Assembly (NCBI GenBank): GCA_031553035.1
Contig: JAVBLY010000009.1
Coordinates: forward strand, 1-64,000
Origin: JAVBLY01 sp031553035
Lineage (GTDB): Bacteria; Bacillota; Clostridia; Peptostreptococcales; Anaerovoracaceae
DNA length: 64,000 nucleotides
Reading direction: 5' to 3'
Position numbers and translations under genes: made by a program. The notes below the pieces were generated by a model. That model was not told the DNA's origin, did no database searches, and saw only the letters and a list, made by a program, of their open reading frames with translations. Of this stretch, positions 44,401 to 52,422 are shown one piece after another. Within the stretch, counting starts at the first letter, position 1; the number at the start of each line of letters is the position of its first letter.

Positions 44401-44970
44401 GAAAATATTAATGTTCTCGTATTTGACACTGAAGTTTATTCAAATACGGGCGGACAGTCATCAAAGTCTACACCTGAGGCAGCTATAGCAAAATTCGCAG
44501 CGTCCGGTAAGAGAATCAAGAAAAAAGATTTAGGTATGATGGCAATGTCTTATGGATATGTATATGTTGCACAAGTCAGCATGGGCGCTGATAAAAATCA
44601 ATTTATGAAGGCGGTTATTGAAGCTGAAAAATATGATGGACCATCAATAATCATTTGTTATTCATCCTGTATCAACCACGGCCTTAAGAAGGGCATGGGC
44701 AAGACTCAGGAGGACATGAAAGATGCTGTTGATTCAGGCTACTGGCACATGTACAGATTTAATCCTGAGAAAAAGGCAGCAGGAGAGAATCCATTCACTT
44801 TGGATTCCAAGCCGCCTACTGCAAACTTCAGAGATTATATTATGGGACAAGTAAGGTATTCTTCGTTGGCAACTGAATTTCCTGATGTATCAGAAAAACT
44901 CTTTGAAACATCGGAGCAAAATGCAAAGGAAAGATTGGAAAGTTATCAGAGATTAGCTGAGGGAAAATAA
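41452..44970 (+). CDS. nifJ: Pyruvate:ferredoxin (flavodoxin) oxidoreductase
   Basis: The 1172-residue single-chain PFOR has domain I with YPITPSSTMAE, two ferredoxin motifs (CIQCNQCSFVCP near residue 685, CLGCGNCADICP near 742), the proximal cluster CAGCGE near 807 and the thiamine-diphosphate motif GDGWAYDIGFGG near 963. It converts pyruvate plus CoA to acetyl-CoA, CO2 and reduced ferredoxin. AGGAGG precedes the ATG. Inside the island it can oxidise the 2-oxo acid product, and reduced ferredoxin can feed the bifurcating hydrogenase. Confidence 0.97.
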   Translation: MKKSIMKTMDGNTAASYVSYAFTDVAAIYPITPSSTMAEIVDEWAAYGKENIFGQTVKVAELQSEGGAAGAVHGSLAAGALTTTYTASQGLLLMIPNMYKIAGELLPGVFHVSARTLAAHALCIFGDHSDVMSARQTGFALLSSNSVQEVMDLGAVAHLASIKSRIPFLHFFDGFRTSHEIQKISAWDYDDLKEMVDMDAIQEFRDRALNPEHPVVRGTAQNPDIFFQAREAANPYYDRLPEIVLDYLNQVSKKTGRSYKPFDYVGDPNAEHVIVAMGSVCETIEETLSYMGHKKVGLIKVRLYRPFVEEYFLDVLPTTCNKLTVLDRTKEPGAIGDPLYMDIKAMLYDKENAPQIFAGRYGLGSKDTTPGMILSIYKNMHEASTKDHFTIGIEDDVTNTSIGYDTYFSCEPEGTIKCKFWGLGSDGTVGANKTAIKIIGDKTDMYAQGYFSYDSKKSGGVTISHLRFGKSPIQSTYLINSADYVACHNQAYLNQYDMLKDLKEGGIFLLNTVWTKDELDKHLPGNVKRALAEKKAKFYIIDGVKIANDIGLGNRINMVMQSAFFELTKVIPIEDAVKYLKEGIDSAYGKKGQKVLEMNYAAVDRGIKNIEQFEIPEDWINAKDDGKNGNVPQFIEEVLEPINKQEGDNIPVSKFTNIEDGTFPSGTSAYEKRGVAVSVPTWKADNCIQCNQCSFVCPHATIRPVLLNADEKVNAPSNFNTIKAMGKGLENLEYRMQVSPLDCLGCGNCADICPSKEKSLEMVPIEGELKEAENWDFSTTISIKDELMNKETVKGSQFALPYLEFSGACAGCGETPYIKVITQLFGDRMMIANATGCSSIWGASAPSMPYSKDEKGRGPSWANSLFEDNAEYGFGMVLADKQMKEKITDSLKQLRSSNVSQSLKDTAGAWLDQWNDSDYTRKVSDGLISALETENAVGEIRTLVNEILLRKDYIVKKSIWALGGDGWAYDIGFGGLDHVLASGENINVLVFDTEVYSNTGGQSSKSTPEAAIAKFAASGKRIKKKDLGMMAMSYGYVYVAQVSMGADKNQFMKAVIEAEKYDGPSIIICYSSCINHGLKKGMGKTQEDMKDAVDSGYWHMYRFNPEKKAAGENPFTLDSKPPTANFRDYIMGQVRYSSLATEFPDVSEKLFETSEQNAKERLESYQRLAEGK

Positions 44971-44989
44971 GCAAATAGACGAGAATATA

Positions 44990-45025
44990 TTTCCAGATAG
45001 ATGATTATTTTCATCTATCTGGAAA
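44990..45025 (+). terminator. Hairpin after the PFOR gene
   Basis: TTTCCAGATAGATG and CATCTATCTGGAAA form a perfect 14-bp stem with an eight-base loop. The T tail is weak. Confidence 0.65.
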
Positions 45026-45069
45026 CTAATAAAAGTTAACAAGCTCAAAGGGCGAGAAGGGGGATACTA

Positions 45070-45576
45070 ATGTTTTTTAGAAATTTTAGAATTGACAATA
45101 TGAAAAATAGTGTATTTGAATATTTTGACGACGAATGGATGTTGATATCTGCAGGAACTCCAGATAATTATAATATGATGACTGCCAGTTGGGGAGGCAT
45201 GGGGTTTATGTGGGGTAGACCTGTGTTTTTTGTAGTAATAAGAAAAAATAGATATACTAGAACTTTTCTCGAAAAAAACAAAGTATTCACATGCTCTTAT
45301 TATGGATTTGAGTACATGAAAGCATTGGAGATTTGCGGGACAACAACAGGACGTAATACAAATAAAGCAAAAAAAGCCGGGTTAACTGTAGAAGCAGTTC
45401 CAGGATACGATACCGTAACATTTAAGGAAGCAAGAAGTACATTTGTATGTAGAAAAATTCTTCATCAAAATTTGGAAACATCTTGTTTTGATAATCAAGA
45501 AATTTTAGAAAAGTTTTATACTGATGAGGACGCACATGTGCTATTCATTGGCTCGATTGAAATGATCGGAGACTAA
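45070..45576 (+). CDS. Flavin reductase-like protein
   Basis: The 168-residue protein matches the flavin-reductase-like FMN-binding split-barrel family: PDNYNMMTASWGGMGFMWGRPV and IRKNRYTRTFLEKNKVFTCS near the N-terminus. Members bind FMN and act as NAD(P)H:flavin reductases or as flavin-based oxidoreductases. It may shuttle electrons for the flavoprotein dehydrogenase, but its position is the only link. Confidence 0.85.
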   Translation: MFFRNFRIDNMKNSVFEYFDDEWMLISAGTPDNYNMMTASWGGMGFMWGRPVFFVVIRKNRYTRTFLEKNKVFTCSYYGFEYMKALEICGTTTGRNTNKAKKAGLTVEAVPGYDTVTFKEARSTFVCRKILHQNLETSCFDNQEILEKFYTDEDAHVLFIGSIEMIGD

Positions 45577-45610
45577 ATCATCATGTAACGATATTACGCT
45601 TTACTAGTTG

Positions 45611-45632
45611 ACCACCGGCTTATGCTGGTGGT
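45611..45632 (+). terminator. Short GC-rich hairpin
   Basis: ACCACC-GGCTTATGCT-GGTGGT forms a stem between the flavin reductase and lysO genes. There is no T run, so its role is uncertain. Confidence 0.45.
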
Positions 45633-45665
45633 TACCCATATAGGTGTGTATAAAATGGAGGAAAT

Positions 45666-45977
45666 ATGCTTATTACATTATGTGTTGTTATGACAGCAAT
45701 CGGAATTCTGATTGGATCAAAAAAACTAAAAAAGAATAGTGAGTATCCACTTATAAATAAAATACAGATTATTGCAATTGTTGTTTTGATATTCTTTATG
45801 GGTGTAAAAATCGGTTCTGATGAAAGGGTTATTGAGACAATAACATCAATTGGCTTAAATGCATTTATCATTACTATACTCACAATTACATTCAGTTGTG
45901 GAGTAGTTTTTATCACAAGATGTTTATTGGGTTTTGATAAAAAAGGAAGGATGTTAAATGACAAAAATAATAATTAG
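45666..45977 (+). CDS. LysO-family transporter, N-terminal part as separate protein
   Basis: The 103-residue membrane protein has three hydrophobic helices and the pattern MTAIGILIGSKKL ... IAIVVLIFFMGVKIGSDERV typical of the N-terminal (DUF340) part of lysine exporter LysO. It overlaps the next gene by 20 bp, and together they cover the ~300 residues of the fused LysO. AGGAAAT precedes the ATG. The split form is common in Firmicutes. Confidence 0.85.
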   Translation: MLITLCVVMTAIGILIGSKKLKKNSEYPLINKIQIIAIVVLIFFMGVKIGSDERVIETITSIGLNAFIITILTITFSCGVVFITRCLLGFDKKGRMLNDKNNN

Positions 45978-46554
45978 TTCTATTGTTGCTGGTATTTTAT
46001 TTGGTTTTTATTTAGCTCCACCTGCTCTTGTAGAATGTTCTGATACAATTTTGATGATAGGGTTGTCATTATTGATGCTTTGTATTGGTTTTGACATTGG
46101 CAGACAAGGTGGATTTAATAAAACTAAATCGGGTATTCACCTAAGAGCATTTCTAATACCTATTGCCGTTGCAATCGGTACAGTTGTTGCTGGTTTCGTT
46201 GCTGGTATTATACTTCCTTATAAAATACCGGAGATGCTTGCCGTAGGTGTGGGCTTTGGATGGTATTCTTTTGCTCCGGTCGTATTAGCCGAATATTCAA
46301 CCGAACTAAGTGCGATGTCATTTATGCATAATATTTTAAGAGAATTATTAGGTATGATTCTCATCCCAATAGTTTCAAAACATGTAGGATATTTTGAAAC
46401 ATTATCGTTACCTGGAGCTGGAGCAATGGATGTGTGTTTACCGATCATAGAAAAAACTACTGATCAGCATATGGTTATCTATTCATTTGCTACTGGCATG
46501 TTTGTATCAATACTGGTTCCAACTTTACTACAAATAATAGTCCCTTTTTTGTAA
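45958..46554 (+). CDS. LysO-family transporter, C-terminal part
   Basis: The 198-residue protein has about six helices and LysO landmarks: LLMLCIGFDIGRQGG, GVGFGWYSFAPVVLAEYS and PGAGAMDVCLPIIEKTT. LysO proteins export L-lysine and toxic analogues; here the pair may export a diamino acid or product of the pathway. The start lies inside the end of the N-terminal partner. Confidence 0.88.
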   Translation: MTKIIISSIVAGILFGFYLAPPALVECSDTILMIGLSLLMLCIGFDIGRQGGFNKTKSGIHLRAFLIPIAVAIGTVVAGFVAGIILPYKIPEMLAVGVGFGWYSFAPVVLAEYSTELSAMSFMHNILRELLGMILIPIVSKHVGYFETLSLPGAGAMDVCLPIIEKTTDQHMVIYSFATGMFVSILVPTLLQIIVPFL

Positions 46555-46577
46555 GCACATAATACAAAAAGGGACTA
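46538..46577. terminator. Bidirectional terminator between convergent genes
   Basis: TAGTCCCTTTTT and AAAAAGGGACTA form a 12-bp stem around the lysO stop codon, with T-rich arms on both strands. Confidence 0.8.
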
Positions 46578-46587
46578 ATATATATTT

Positions 46588-47379
46588 CTATATTATACCT
46601 TCATATGGTTTGGACACAGCAGCATTATTCAACCATTTTATTAGAGTAATGAAGTCAAAAACGAGCAGTCCTACTTCTTTTTGCACCGCCGCTGCATATG
46701 GTGGCATATCACTACATTCAAGCAAAATGGCACCGATATCGGGATTGTTATCTATAAGCTGAGTAGCTACTGATACCACTTCCCCTCTTACTTTAGCATT
46801 ATCAAAACAGCCTCGGTCTTCCAATATTGCAGAGAAGTGATCAGCATGCCTTAAATCACCAACAACAATATCATCTGGGTTAGTAATCAAACAACTTTCA
46901 AGTAATTCCCTATCAAAATTCGATTCATTTGCCGTCAAAACACCTATTTTTTGATTAGGTTTCAAAAGTGATTTGATCCAAGGTACTTGAACTAAACTTG
47001 ACAATGCAACTGGTATATCCATATCTTCAGCTAGCTTCTTATGATATCGTCCAAAAAATCCACATGCTGAACATATTGCTCTTACTCCCTCTTTTTCGAG
47101 TTCACGAGCGGCAGCTAAGATACCCTCATACAATTCTGGTGCGCCAGCACCTAGTTGAGGAGTGTCAAGTCCTGTAACCGCTTTTAATCGTACAGGGAAG
47201 TCATATGTATATGCATTGACAACATTACCAGGTAATAAAGGATAATGTACTATGTCCTGATGAAGAATTCCAACTGCGTGTCCAGCTATTGTTTGTCCTT
47301 TTTTCATATATACCCATTCTTCACTTTCAGGTTGTTTTCCTATAAATCCATTTTGTATTTCGTTTTGTTTTTTTATCAT
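46588..47379 (-). CDS. Aspartate/glutamate racemase-family protein, copy 2
   Basis: The start is the ATG at 47379, since AAGGAGGAGC lies just upstream; this gives 263 residues. It is clearly paralogous to the protein at 40358-41143, sharing LPGNVVNAYTYDFPVR, VRAICSACGFFG and LLECSDMPPYA, with both catalytic-type Cys kept. Its own sigma-54 promoter (P5) separates it from the main operon. The two copies may act on different stereoisomers or substrates. Confidence 0.85.
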   Translation of the reverse strand: MIKKQNEIQNGFIGKQPESEEWVYMKKGQTIAGHAVGILHQDIVHYPLLPGNVVNAYTYDFPVRLKAVTGLDTPQLGAGAPELYEGILAAARELEKEGVRAICSACGFFGRYHKKLAEDMDIPVALSSLVQVPWIKSLLKPNQKIGVLTANESNFDRELLESCLITNPDDIVVGDLRHADHFSAILEDRGCFDNAKVRGEVVSVATQLIDNNPDIGAILLECSDMPPYAAAVQKEVGLLVFDFITLIKWLNNAAVSKPYEGII

Positions 47380-47430
47380 GATGCTCCTCCTTATCAAATT
47401 TGAATAAAATAAGTGTTCAAATTAAAATAC

Positions 47431-47445
47431 GCAATTTTTATGCCA
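47431..47445 (-). promoter_or_regulatory. Sigma-54 promoter P5, upstream of racemase copy 2
   Basis: On the minus strand TGGCAT-AAAAA-TTGC matches the -24/-12 consensus, 52 bp upstream of the start codon. Confidence 0.75.
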
Positions 47446-47782
47446 TATCAGACTTTAACTCAAATAATATACACATAGTATGTTAAAATTGACATATCAG
47501 ATATAGTAAATGGGATAGAAAGAATAATTATTCACATTTACAAAGCAAATCTTATTATATTATCAATATATAATTGATAATTGCGTGCATATGTGCACGA
47601 GCGGTCAATATTGCACGAAATGGAAAAACCCCTAAAAACTAACGTTTTTAAAGAAACATGTATATAAATTGTCTTTCATTCTTGCACGTGAATGAAATCA
47701 TTAAATAGATCTGAATATAACATTAACAAAAAATACGTGCAAATTTGAACTATACAAGACACTGTGGTAATTTTCTGAAAAA

Positions 47783-47797
47783 TGGCACGTTATTTGC
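47783..47797 (+). promoter_or_regulatory. Sigma-54 promoter P6, upstream of YkvI-like transporter
   Basis: TGGCAC-GTTAT-TTGC followed by AT is a perfect -24/-12 element, 167 bp before the transporter start and 42 bp after a CGTGCAAATTTGA motif. Confidence 0.85.
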
Positions 47798-47963
47798 ATT
47801 TAATAATTATGGAATTCCAAAAGAGGTGTACATTTCATAACTTGTAATCGTGTGTTGTAGTGGTTATACTGCGGGCCTAAAGCATTAATTCATTCTAAAT
47901 ATTGAGCAGTATACAATTGTATAGAAAGGAGATTGATATAGTTTTCTACTATGTCAGGAAAAA

Positions 47964-49196
47964 ATGATGAAAGATGAGAAATCAATTAGTATTAAAAGTG
48001 AAAAAACATTTAACATCAAAACCATTTTTGTTTTAACTGGTGCATTCATATCATTTACGATAGGTGCGGGTTTTGCTTCTGGGAATGAAGTACTTCAGTT
48101 CTTTGGATCATGGGGCTTTCCCAATTCATTATTATCAGTTATTGGAGCTGCTGTAGTGACAGGCATTTATTGTGTATGTTTGTATAGAGCAGGTCAATAT
48201 GTTCAATTCGAAAAAACATCAGAGTGTTATACTTTTTTCGGCGGTAAATATTTAGGTAAGTTTTTCCACGCATATGTATTTGTAAATGTAACAGGTGTGT
48301 TTATGTTGATGTTTTCTGGTGCTGGGACATTACTTAATCAACATTTTGGAATCCCTCAGTGGATTGGAGCAGTTATCATGGGCATATTTGCCGGAGTCGT
48401 TGTAATCGGTGGGTTCAAAACCGTTGAAAATGTTTTAGGGTCAGCAGGAATTATTATTCTCGCATACACAGTAATATTTGGCATTATATCATTAGTTAGC
48501 CCTGATTCAAGCTTTGATCAAGCTGCTCAAGCTGATCAAATGGTTGCTACAGGTCAAATATGGCAGGCCAATTTATTTGAATTACCCCCTCTATCTTTTA
48601 TTCCAGGCTTAACAGACATGAACAATGCTTTGATTGAAGGTATTTTGTATGGTGCAATTTGTATTGTTTCCGGATTCCCATTTATGGTGAAGCTAGGTAA
48701 AAGTACGAAGACAAAATTAGAAGCAACTGCATCGGGAATCGCAACTTCGGTTGGTTTTTATGCATGTGTAGCGTTTGTTCTAGTGATTTTGCTAAGCAAC
48801 TTTAACTATTTAGTTAATCCAGAAACAAATCAAATGTATGAATTCCCAACTCTTGCTGCTATAGATCACTTCTGGCCTGCAGGTAGTTGGACATATGTAT
48901 TAATCATCTTCGTTGGAATATTCACAACAGTGTCAGGGTATCTATGGGTTATTACAGATATGTTTTTCCCTGGACAAGAACGCACAAAGAAATCAAATAT
49001 TTGCGTATTAGTATTAGTTGTCTTCGGTATTGCTTTGGGAGGAGTACTTCCATTTTCAGTAATAGTTAATTATTTATTCCCAATAAGTGGAGTTGTAGGA
49101 TTGATTATGACTGTTGCGGTTTTAGTAAAAACAATTAAAGGTTATGACAAAGAAAAAATTGACACAAATACAATGGCCAAAGATGAATCAAACTAA
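47964..49196 (+). CDS. YkvI-like membrane transporter (APC superfamily)
   Basis: The 410-residue protein has about ten to eleven helices and starts its membrane core with TIGAGFASGNEVLQFFGSWG, the hallmark of YkvI-type proteins related to the LeuT-fold transporters. Substrate is unknown. Being alone behind a sigma-54 promoter of the island, it is a good candidate for uptake of the catabolic substrate. The ATG at 47964 or the next codon may be used; the Shine-Dalgarno (AGGAA) is modest. Confidence 0.85.
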   Translation: MMKDEKSISIKSEKTFNIKTIFVLTGAFISFTIGAGFASGNEVLQFFGSWGFPNSLLSVIGAAVVTGIYCVCLYRAGQYVQFEKTSECYTFFGGKYLGKFFHAYVFVNVTGVFMLMFSGAGTLLNQHFGIPQWIGAVIMGIFAGVVVIGGFKTVENVLGSAGIIILAYTVIFGIISLVSPDSSFDQAAQADQMVATGQIWQANLFELPPLSFIPGLTDMNNALIEGILYGAICIVSGFPFMVKLGKSTKTKLEATASGIATSVGFYACVAFVLVILLSNFNYLVNPETNQMYEFPTLAAIDHFWPAGSWTYVLIIFVGIFTTVSGYLWVITDMFFPGQERTKKSNICVLVLVVFGIALGGVLPFSVIVNYLFPISGVVGLIMTVAVLVKTIKGYDKEKIDTNTMAKDESN

Positions 49197-49231
49197 GCAC
49201 AATAACATAATTATTTAATATACACTTATTA

Positions 49232-49261
49232 CCCTCAGTGTCATTGCAATGACACTGAGGG
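49232..49261 (+). terminator. Terminator after the transporter gene
   Basis: CCCTCAGTGTCATTG and CAATGACACTGAGGG form a perfect palindrome of 30 bases, 35 bp past the transporter stop. Confidence 0.75.
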
Positions 49262-49327
49262 ATAATTAAACAAATGATCAAATGTACATGACAATTATTG
49301 TTACCATACGTTCATAAGGAGAACAAA

Positions 49328-50923
49328 ATGAGTAAAAAATTATTAAAAAGTTCTAATATATTTGTGGAAAAAAATAGAATAATAGATGGTTTTGTTGTAC
49401 TTGATGAAAATAGAATTTATGATGTTCAGCCCATTGCCAACATAAGCAAGTATAGTGAAGATGATATTGATGTGGTGGATTACGGAAATAAAACTATCAT
49501 GCCGGCTTTTAACGATGCTCATGTACATCTGTTGTTGGCTGCCATCGGTGACAAAGGAGGCTTTTTAAGATATTGTAATTCCGAACAGGAGGCAGTAGAT
49601 CTCTTTTATGAAAACAACAAAGACAGAGACTCAAAATTCCTGATTGGAGGCGCATGGGATCATTTCAGGTGGCCGGGTCAGAAAGAGCCGACCAATAAGT
49701 CCCTTGATGAAAAATTTCCTGATAAAATGGTGTTCCTTTTAAATCGTGAGGTTCATGGAGCCTGGTGCAATTCCAAGTGTTTGGAATACTTCGGGATAGA
49801 TAAAAACACTCCGGATCCGGAGGCAGGTGCTATTTATAAAGATGAAAATGGAGAACCGACAGGGTATCTTCATGAGTTTGCGGCATACAATATGCTGCAA
49901 GATATCTTAAAAGAAATGAGCAACGAAGAAATCGCAGAATATGTACAGGCGTTTACAAAAACTGCGTATGCCAGCGGAGTTACATCTGTAGCAGATGTAC
50001 AAGTAGGTAATGTGTGCACCTATGATGTGTATGAAGAAATGGAAACTAGAGGAGAGTTGGGCTTAAGAGTACATTATTCACCGACAATTGACCTGGACAA
50101 TGAGGAACTGCTACGAATCCAGAAAGAAGACAACGGCGACAGACTAAAATTCTCCGGGGTGAAGGCTTTCGCAGATGGTACGGCAGCAGGTCATACTGCA
50201 ATCATGATTTCTGAATACCTTGATGATCCCGGAAATGTTGGAACTCCTTCTATTGATTTGGATTATCTGAAGGATAGAGTTTTAGAGCTTGATGCAATGG
50301 GCATTAGAACAAGGATCCATGCATGTGGTGACTTAAGTGTGCAGCTATCTCTCGACTATTTTGAAAATGCTAGAAGAATTAACGGAAACATGGGGACCAG
50401 ACATGCGATCGAACATATTGAAGTGGCCGCTCCTGAGGATCTTCCTAGATTTGGAGCACTTGGTGTTATCGCATCAGTACAGCCAAATCATATGCCTAGA
50501 GATGGATATTATGAGCATCCTTTTCATGTATGTCTTGGTGAAGAGAGATTAAAGTATTCATGGCCATTTAATACGATTCTAAAGGAAGGCGGACAGATGG
50601 CTTTCGGTACAGATTACCCTTGCGTACCGATCGCTCCTTTTGCAACGATACAGAGAGCTCAGACAAGGCTTTCGGATCAATTGGAACCGCCGGGTGGATT
50701 TAACCCATGGGAAAAAATCGAGCTTATGGATGTCCTTGACATTTATACAGCAGGATCAGCCTATTGTACGTACAGAGAAAATGATCTTGGTAAGCTGAAA
50801 ACTGGATACCTTGCGGACATTGTTGTTCTGTCGGATAACATATTTGAAATCGATGTGATGGATACGGTAAACCTTGAAGTAGAAGCTACATATTTTGACG
50901 GTGAAAAAGTATTTGAAAGATAA
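49328..50923 (+). CDS. Amidohydrolase family 3 (YtcJ-like) metal-dependent hydrolase
   Basis: I choose the ATG at 49328 after AAGGAGAAC (531 residues). Metal-site motifs are AHVHL near residue 64, HACGD, RHAIEHIEV and FGTDYPCVP, in the order expected for an amidohydrolase TIM barrel of the YtcJ / N-substituted formamide deformylase group. It may release the pathway's amino-acid substrate from an N-acyl, amide or cyclic precursor. The coding sequence is visibly less AT-rich than its neighbours. Confidence 0.88.
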   Translation: MSKKLLKSSNIFVEKNRIIDGFVVLDENRIYDVQPIANISKYSEDDIDVVDYGNKTIMPAFNDAHVHLLLAAIGDKGGFLRYCNSEQEAVDLFYENNKDRDSKFLIGGAWDHFRWPGQKEPTNKSLDEKFPDKMVFLLNREVHGAWCNSKCLEYFGIDKNTPDPEAGAIYKDENGEPTGYLHEFAAYNMLQDILKEMSNEEIAEYVQAFTKTAYASGVTSVADVQVGNVCTYDVYEEMETRGELGLRVHYSPTIDLDNEELLRIQKEDNGDRLKFSGVKAFADGTAAGHTAIMISEYLDDPGNVGTPSIDLDYLKDRVLELDAMGIRTRIHACGDLSVQLSLDYFENARRINGNMGTRHAIEHIEVAAPEDLPRFGALGVIASVQPNHMPRDGYYEHPFHVCLGEERLKYSWPFNTILKEGGQMAFGTDYPCVPIAPFATIQRAQTRLSDQLEPPGGFNPWEKIELMDVLDIYTAGSAYCTYRENDLGKLKTGYLADIVVLSDNIFEIDVMDTVNLEVEATYFDGEKVFER

Positions 50924-50945
50924 TTGCGTTATTAAGGAGAGCTAG

Positions 50946-51425
50946 ATGAAAATACGTAAATTAAGCGAAAATGATTATGGATTGATTATCGAACATTTAA
51001 ATGAATGGTGGGGTGGTCGAAACATGGCCGATATGCTACCTCGATTGTTTTTTAAGTATTTTTCTGATACATGTTTTGCTGTTGAAGAAAACGGGAAACT
51101 AATTGGTTTTCTAGTTGGATTCATTGCGCAAAATAATAAAAATATCGCATATGTTCATTTTATTGGAATAGATCCTCATTTTCGTAAGAAAGGAGTCGGT
51201 AATACGCTTTACAACCATTTTTTCAAAATGGTAGCAGGTATGGGGTGCAGTAAAATATGTGCAGTTACTTCAGTTGTAAATAGAAATTCTCTAGCATTTC
51301 ATACAAGCATCGGATTTAATGTAAAAGAGAGCGACACCAAAATTGATGGAATAAGTTATTTTAAAGACTATGATGGGGTAGGAAGCGATATGTTCCTATT
51401 CGAAATTGACAATCCATATATATAG
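50946..51425 (+). CDS. GNAT-family N-acetyltransferase
   Basis: The 159-residue protein has the acetyl-CoA-binding motif IGIDPHFRKKGVGNTLYNHFF at about residue 78 and the following VNRNSLAFHTSIGF typical of GNAT enzymes. It follows the amidohydrolase after 22 bp with AAGGAGAG at the start. An acetylation or detoxification role linked to the pathway is possible; the substrate is unknown. Confidence 0.9.
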   Translation: MKIRKLSENDYGLIIEHLNEWWGGRNMADMLPRLFFKYFSDTCFAVEENGKLIGFLVGFIAQNNKNIAYVHFIGIDPHFRKKGVGNTLYNHFFKMVAGMGCSKICAVTSVVNRNSLAFHTSIGFNVKESDTKIDGISYFKDYDGVGSDMFLFEIDNPYI

Positions 51426-51478
51426 TAACAGCCATAAAAATGATATAGCATAAAAATTATAGAAAGAGGAATAATCAC

Positions 51479-52171
51479 ATGAAAAATAAAATTATCGTCA
51501 TCACTGGCGGAGGAAGTGGGCTTGGAGCTCGTTTAGCAAAAAAGTATTCAACATTAGGAGCAACTGTTGTTCTTTTAGACATTTCAAAAGAAAACTTGGA
51601 CAAAGTATCAGAATCACTACCTAATAAGAATTATACATATTCTTTAGATGTATCATCAAAGCAAAATGTTGGTGAGGTCTTTAAATCGATTTATTATGAT
51701 GTTGGTGACATTGATGTTCTTATTAATTGTGCTGGAATTGGGAGTTTTGATGTTGCCGAAAAAATTGAAGAAAAATATGTAAATGGCATGATAGACATAA
51801 ACTTAAAAGGAACCATATTCTGTACTCAAGAAGTACTAGGGGCAATGAAGAAGAAAAATAGTGGCAACATTATTAATGTAATATCGATGTCAGGTAAACG
51901 TCCAGTTGCAACAGAATCGGTGTATTGTGCGAGCAAATATGGTGTTACAGGCTTTACTCACGCTGTAGCGCTTGAGCTTGAAAATACAGCTGTTCGTATT
52001 ACTGGTATATACATGGGCAATATGGCAACAGAATTATGGAAGGGTGATAAACCGAAAGACTTTGATAAGTTTATTAATCCCGATGATATGGCAGACATAA
52101 TTATTGAAAATACTAAATTTAGAGATAACCTGTCAATAGAAGAGATTATGGTAAAAAATGTAAGAGGCTAA
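51479..52171 (+). CDS. Short-chain dehydrogenase/reductase
   Basis: The 230-residue protein has the Rossmann motif TGGGSGLGARLAKKY at residue 8, NCAGIGSFD, the catalytic Ser in INVISMSG and YCASKYG with catalytic Tyr and Lys. It is a classical NAD(P)-dependent SDR. Substrate is unknown; it is the last gene of the island in this direction. Confidence 0.9.
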   Translation: MKNKIIVITGGGSGLGARLAKKYSTLGATVVLLDISKENLDKVSESLPNKNYTYSLDVSSKQNVGEVFKSIYYDVGDIDVLINCAGIGSFDVAEKIEEKYVNGMIDINLKGTIFCTQEVLGAMKKKNSGNIINVISMSGKRPVATESVYCASKYGVTGFTHAVALELENTAVRITGIYMGNMATELWKGDKPKDFDKFINPDDMADIIIENTKFRDNLSIEEIMVKNVRG

Positions 52172-52422
52172 GCATACTTAAAGTTATCCAATATAAATAT
52201 AAATACCTCTAACAAAAAAATAAGATTCATTGGATAGCTAAAAAATAGTAACCAAGCGGCAAATAGAGAAGTCCATAAAACGTGTTTCAACTGCAGTTAC
52301 TCCGAAAATCATTCACACAACAACCCTTAATAGCCGCAGGGTTACTGTTTTATTATTAGATAAATTTCATATTATAAGGTTTCAATTTAATAATTCGATG
52401 AAAAAATGATATGTTAAATGAG

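Larger units (their letters stand above)
47380..47963. other. Divergent control region with promoters P5 and P6
   Basis: No gene is visible. CGTGCA half-sites occur at 47584-47599 (CGTGCA-TATG-TGCACG, palindromic), 47612-47617, 47683-47688 and 47736-47741, the last as ACGTGCAAATTTGAA. They lie between two outward-facing sigma-54 promoters. Confidence 0.7.
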
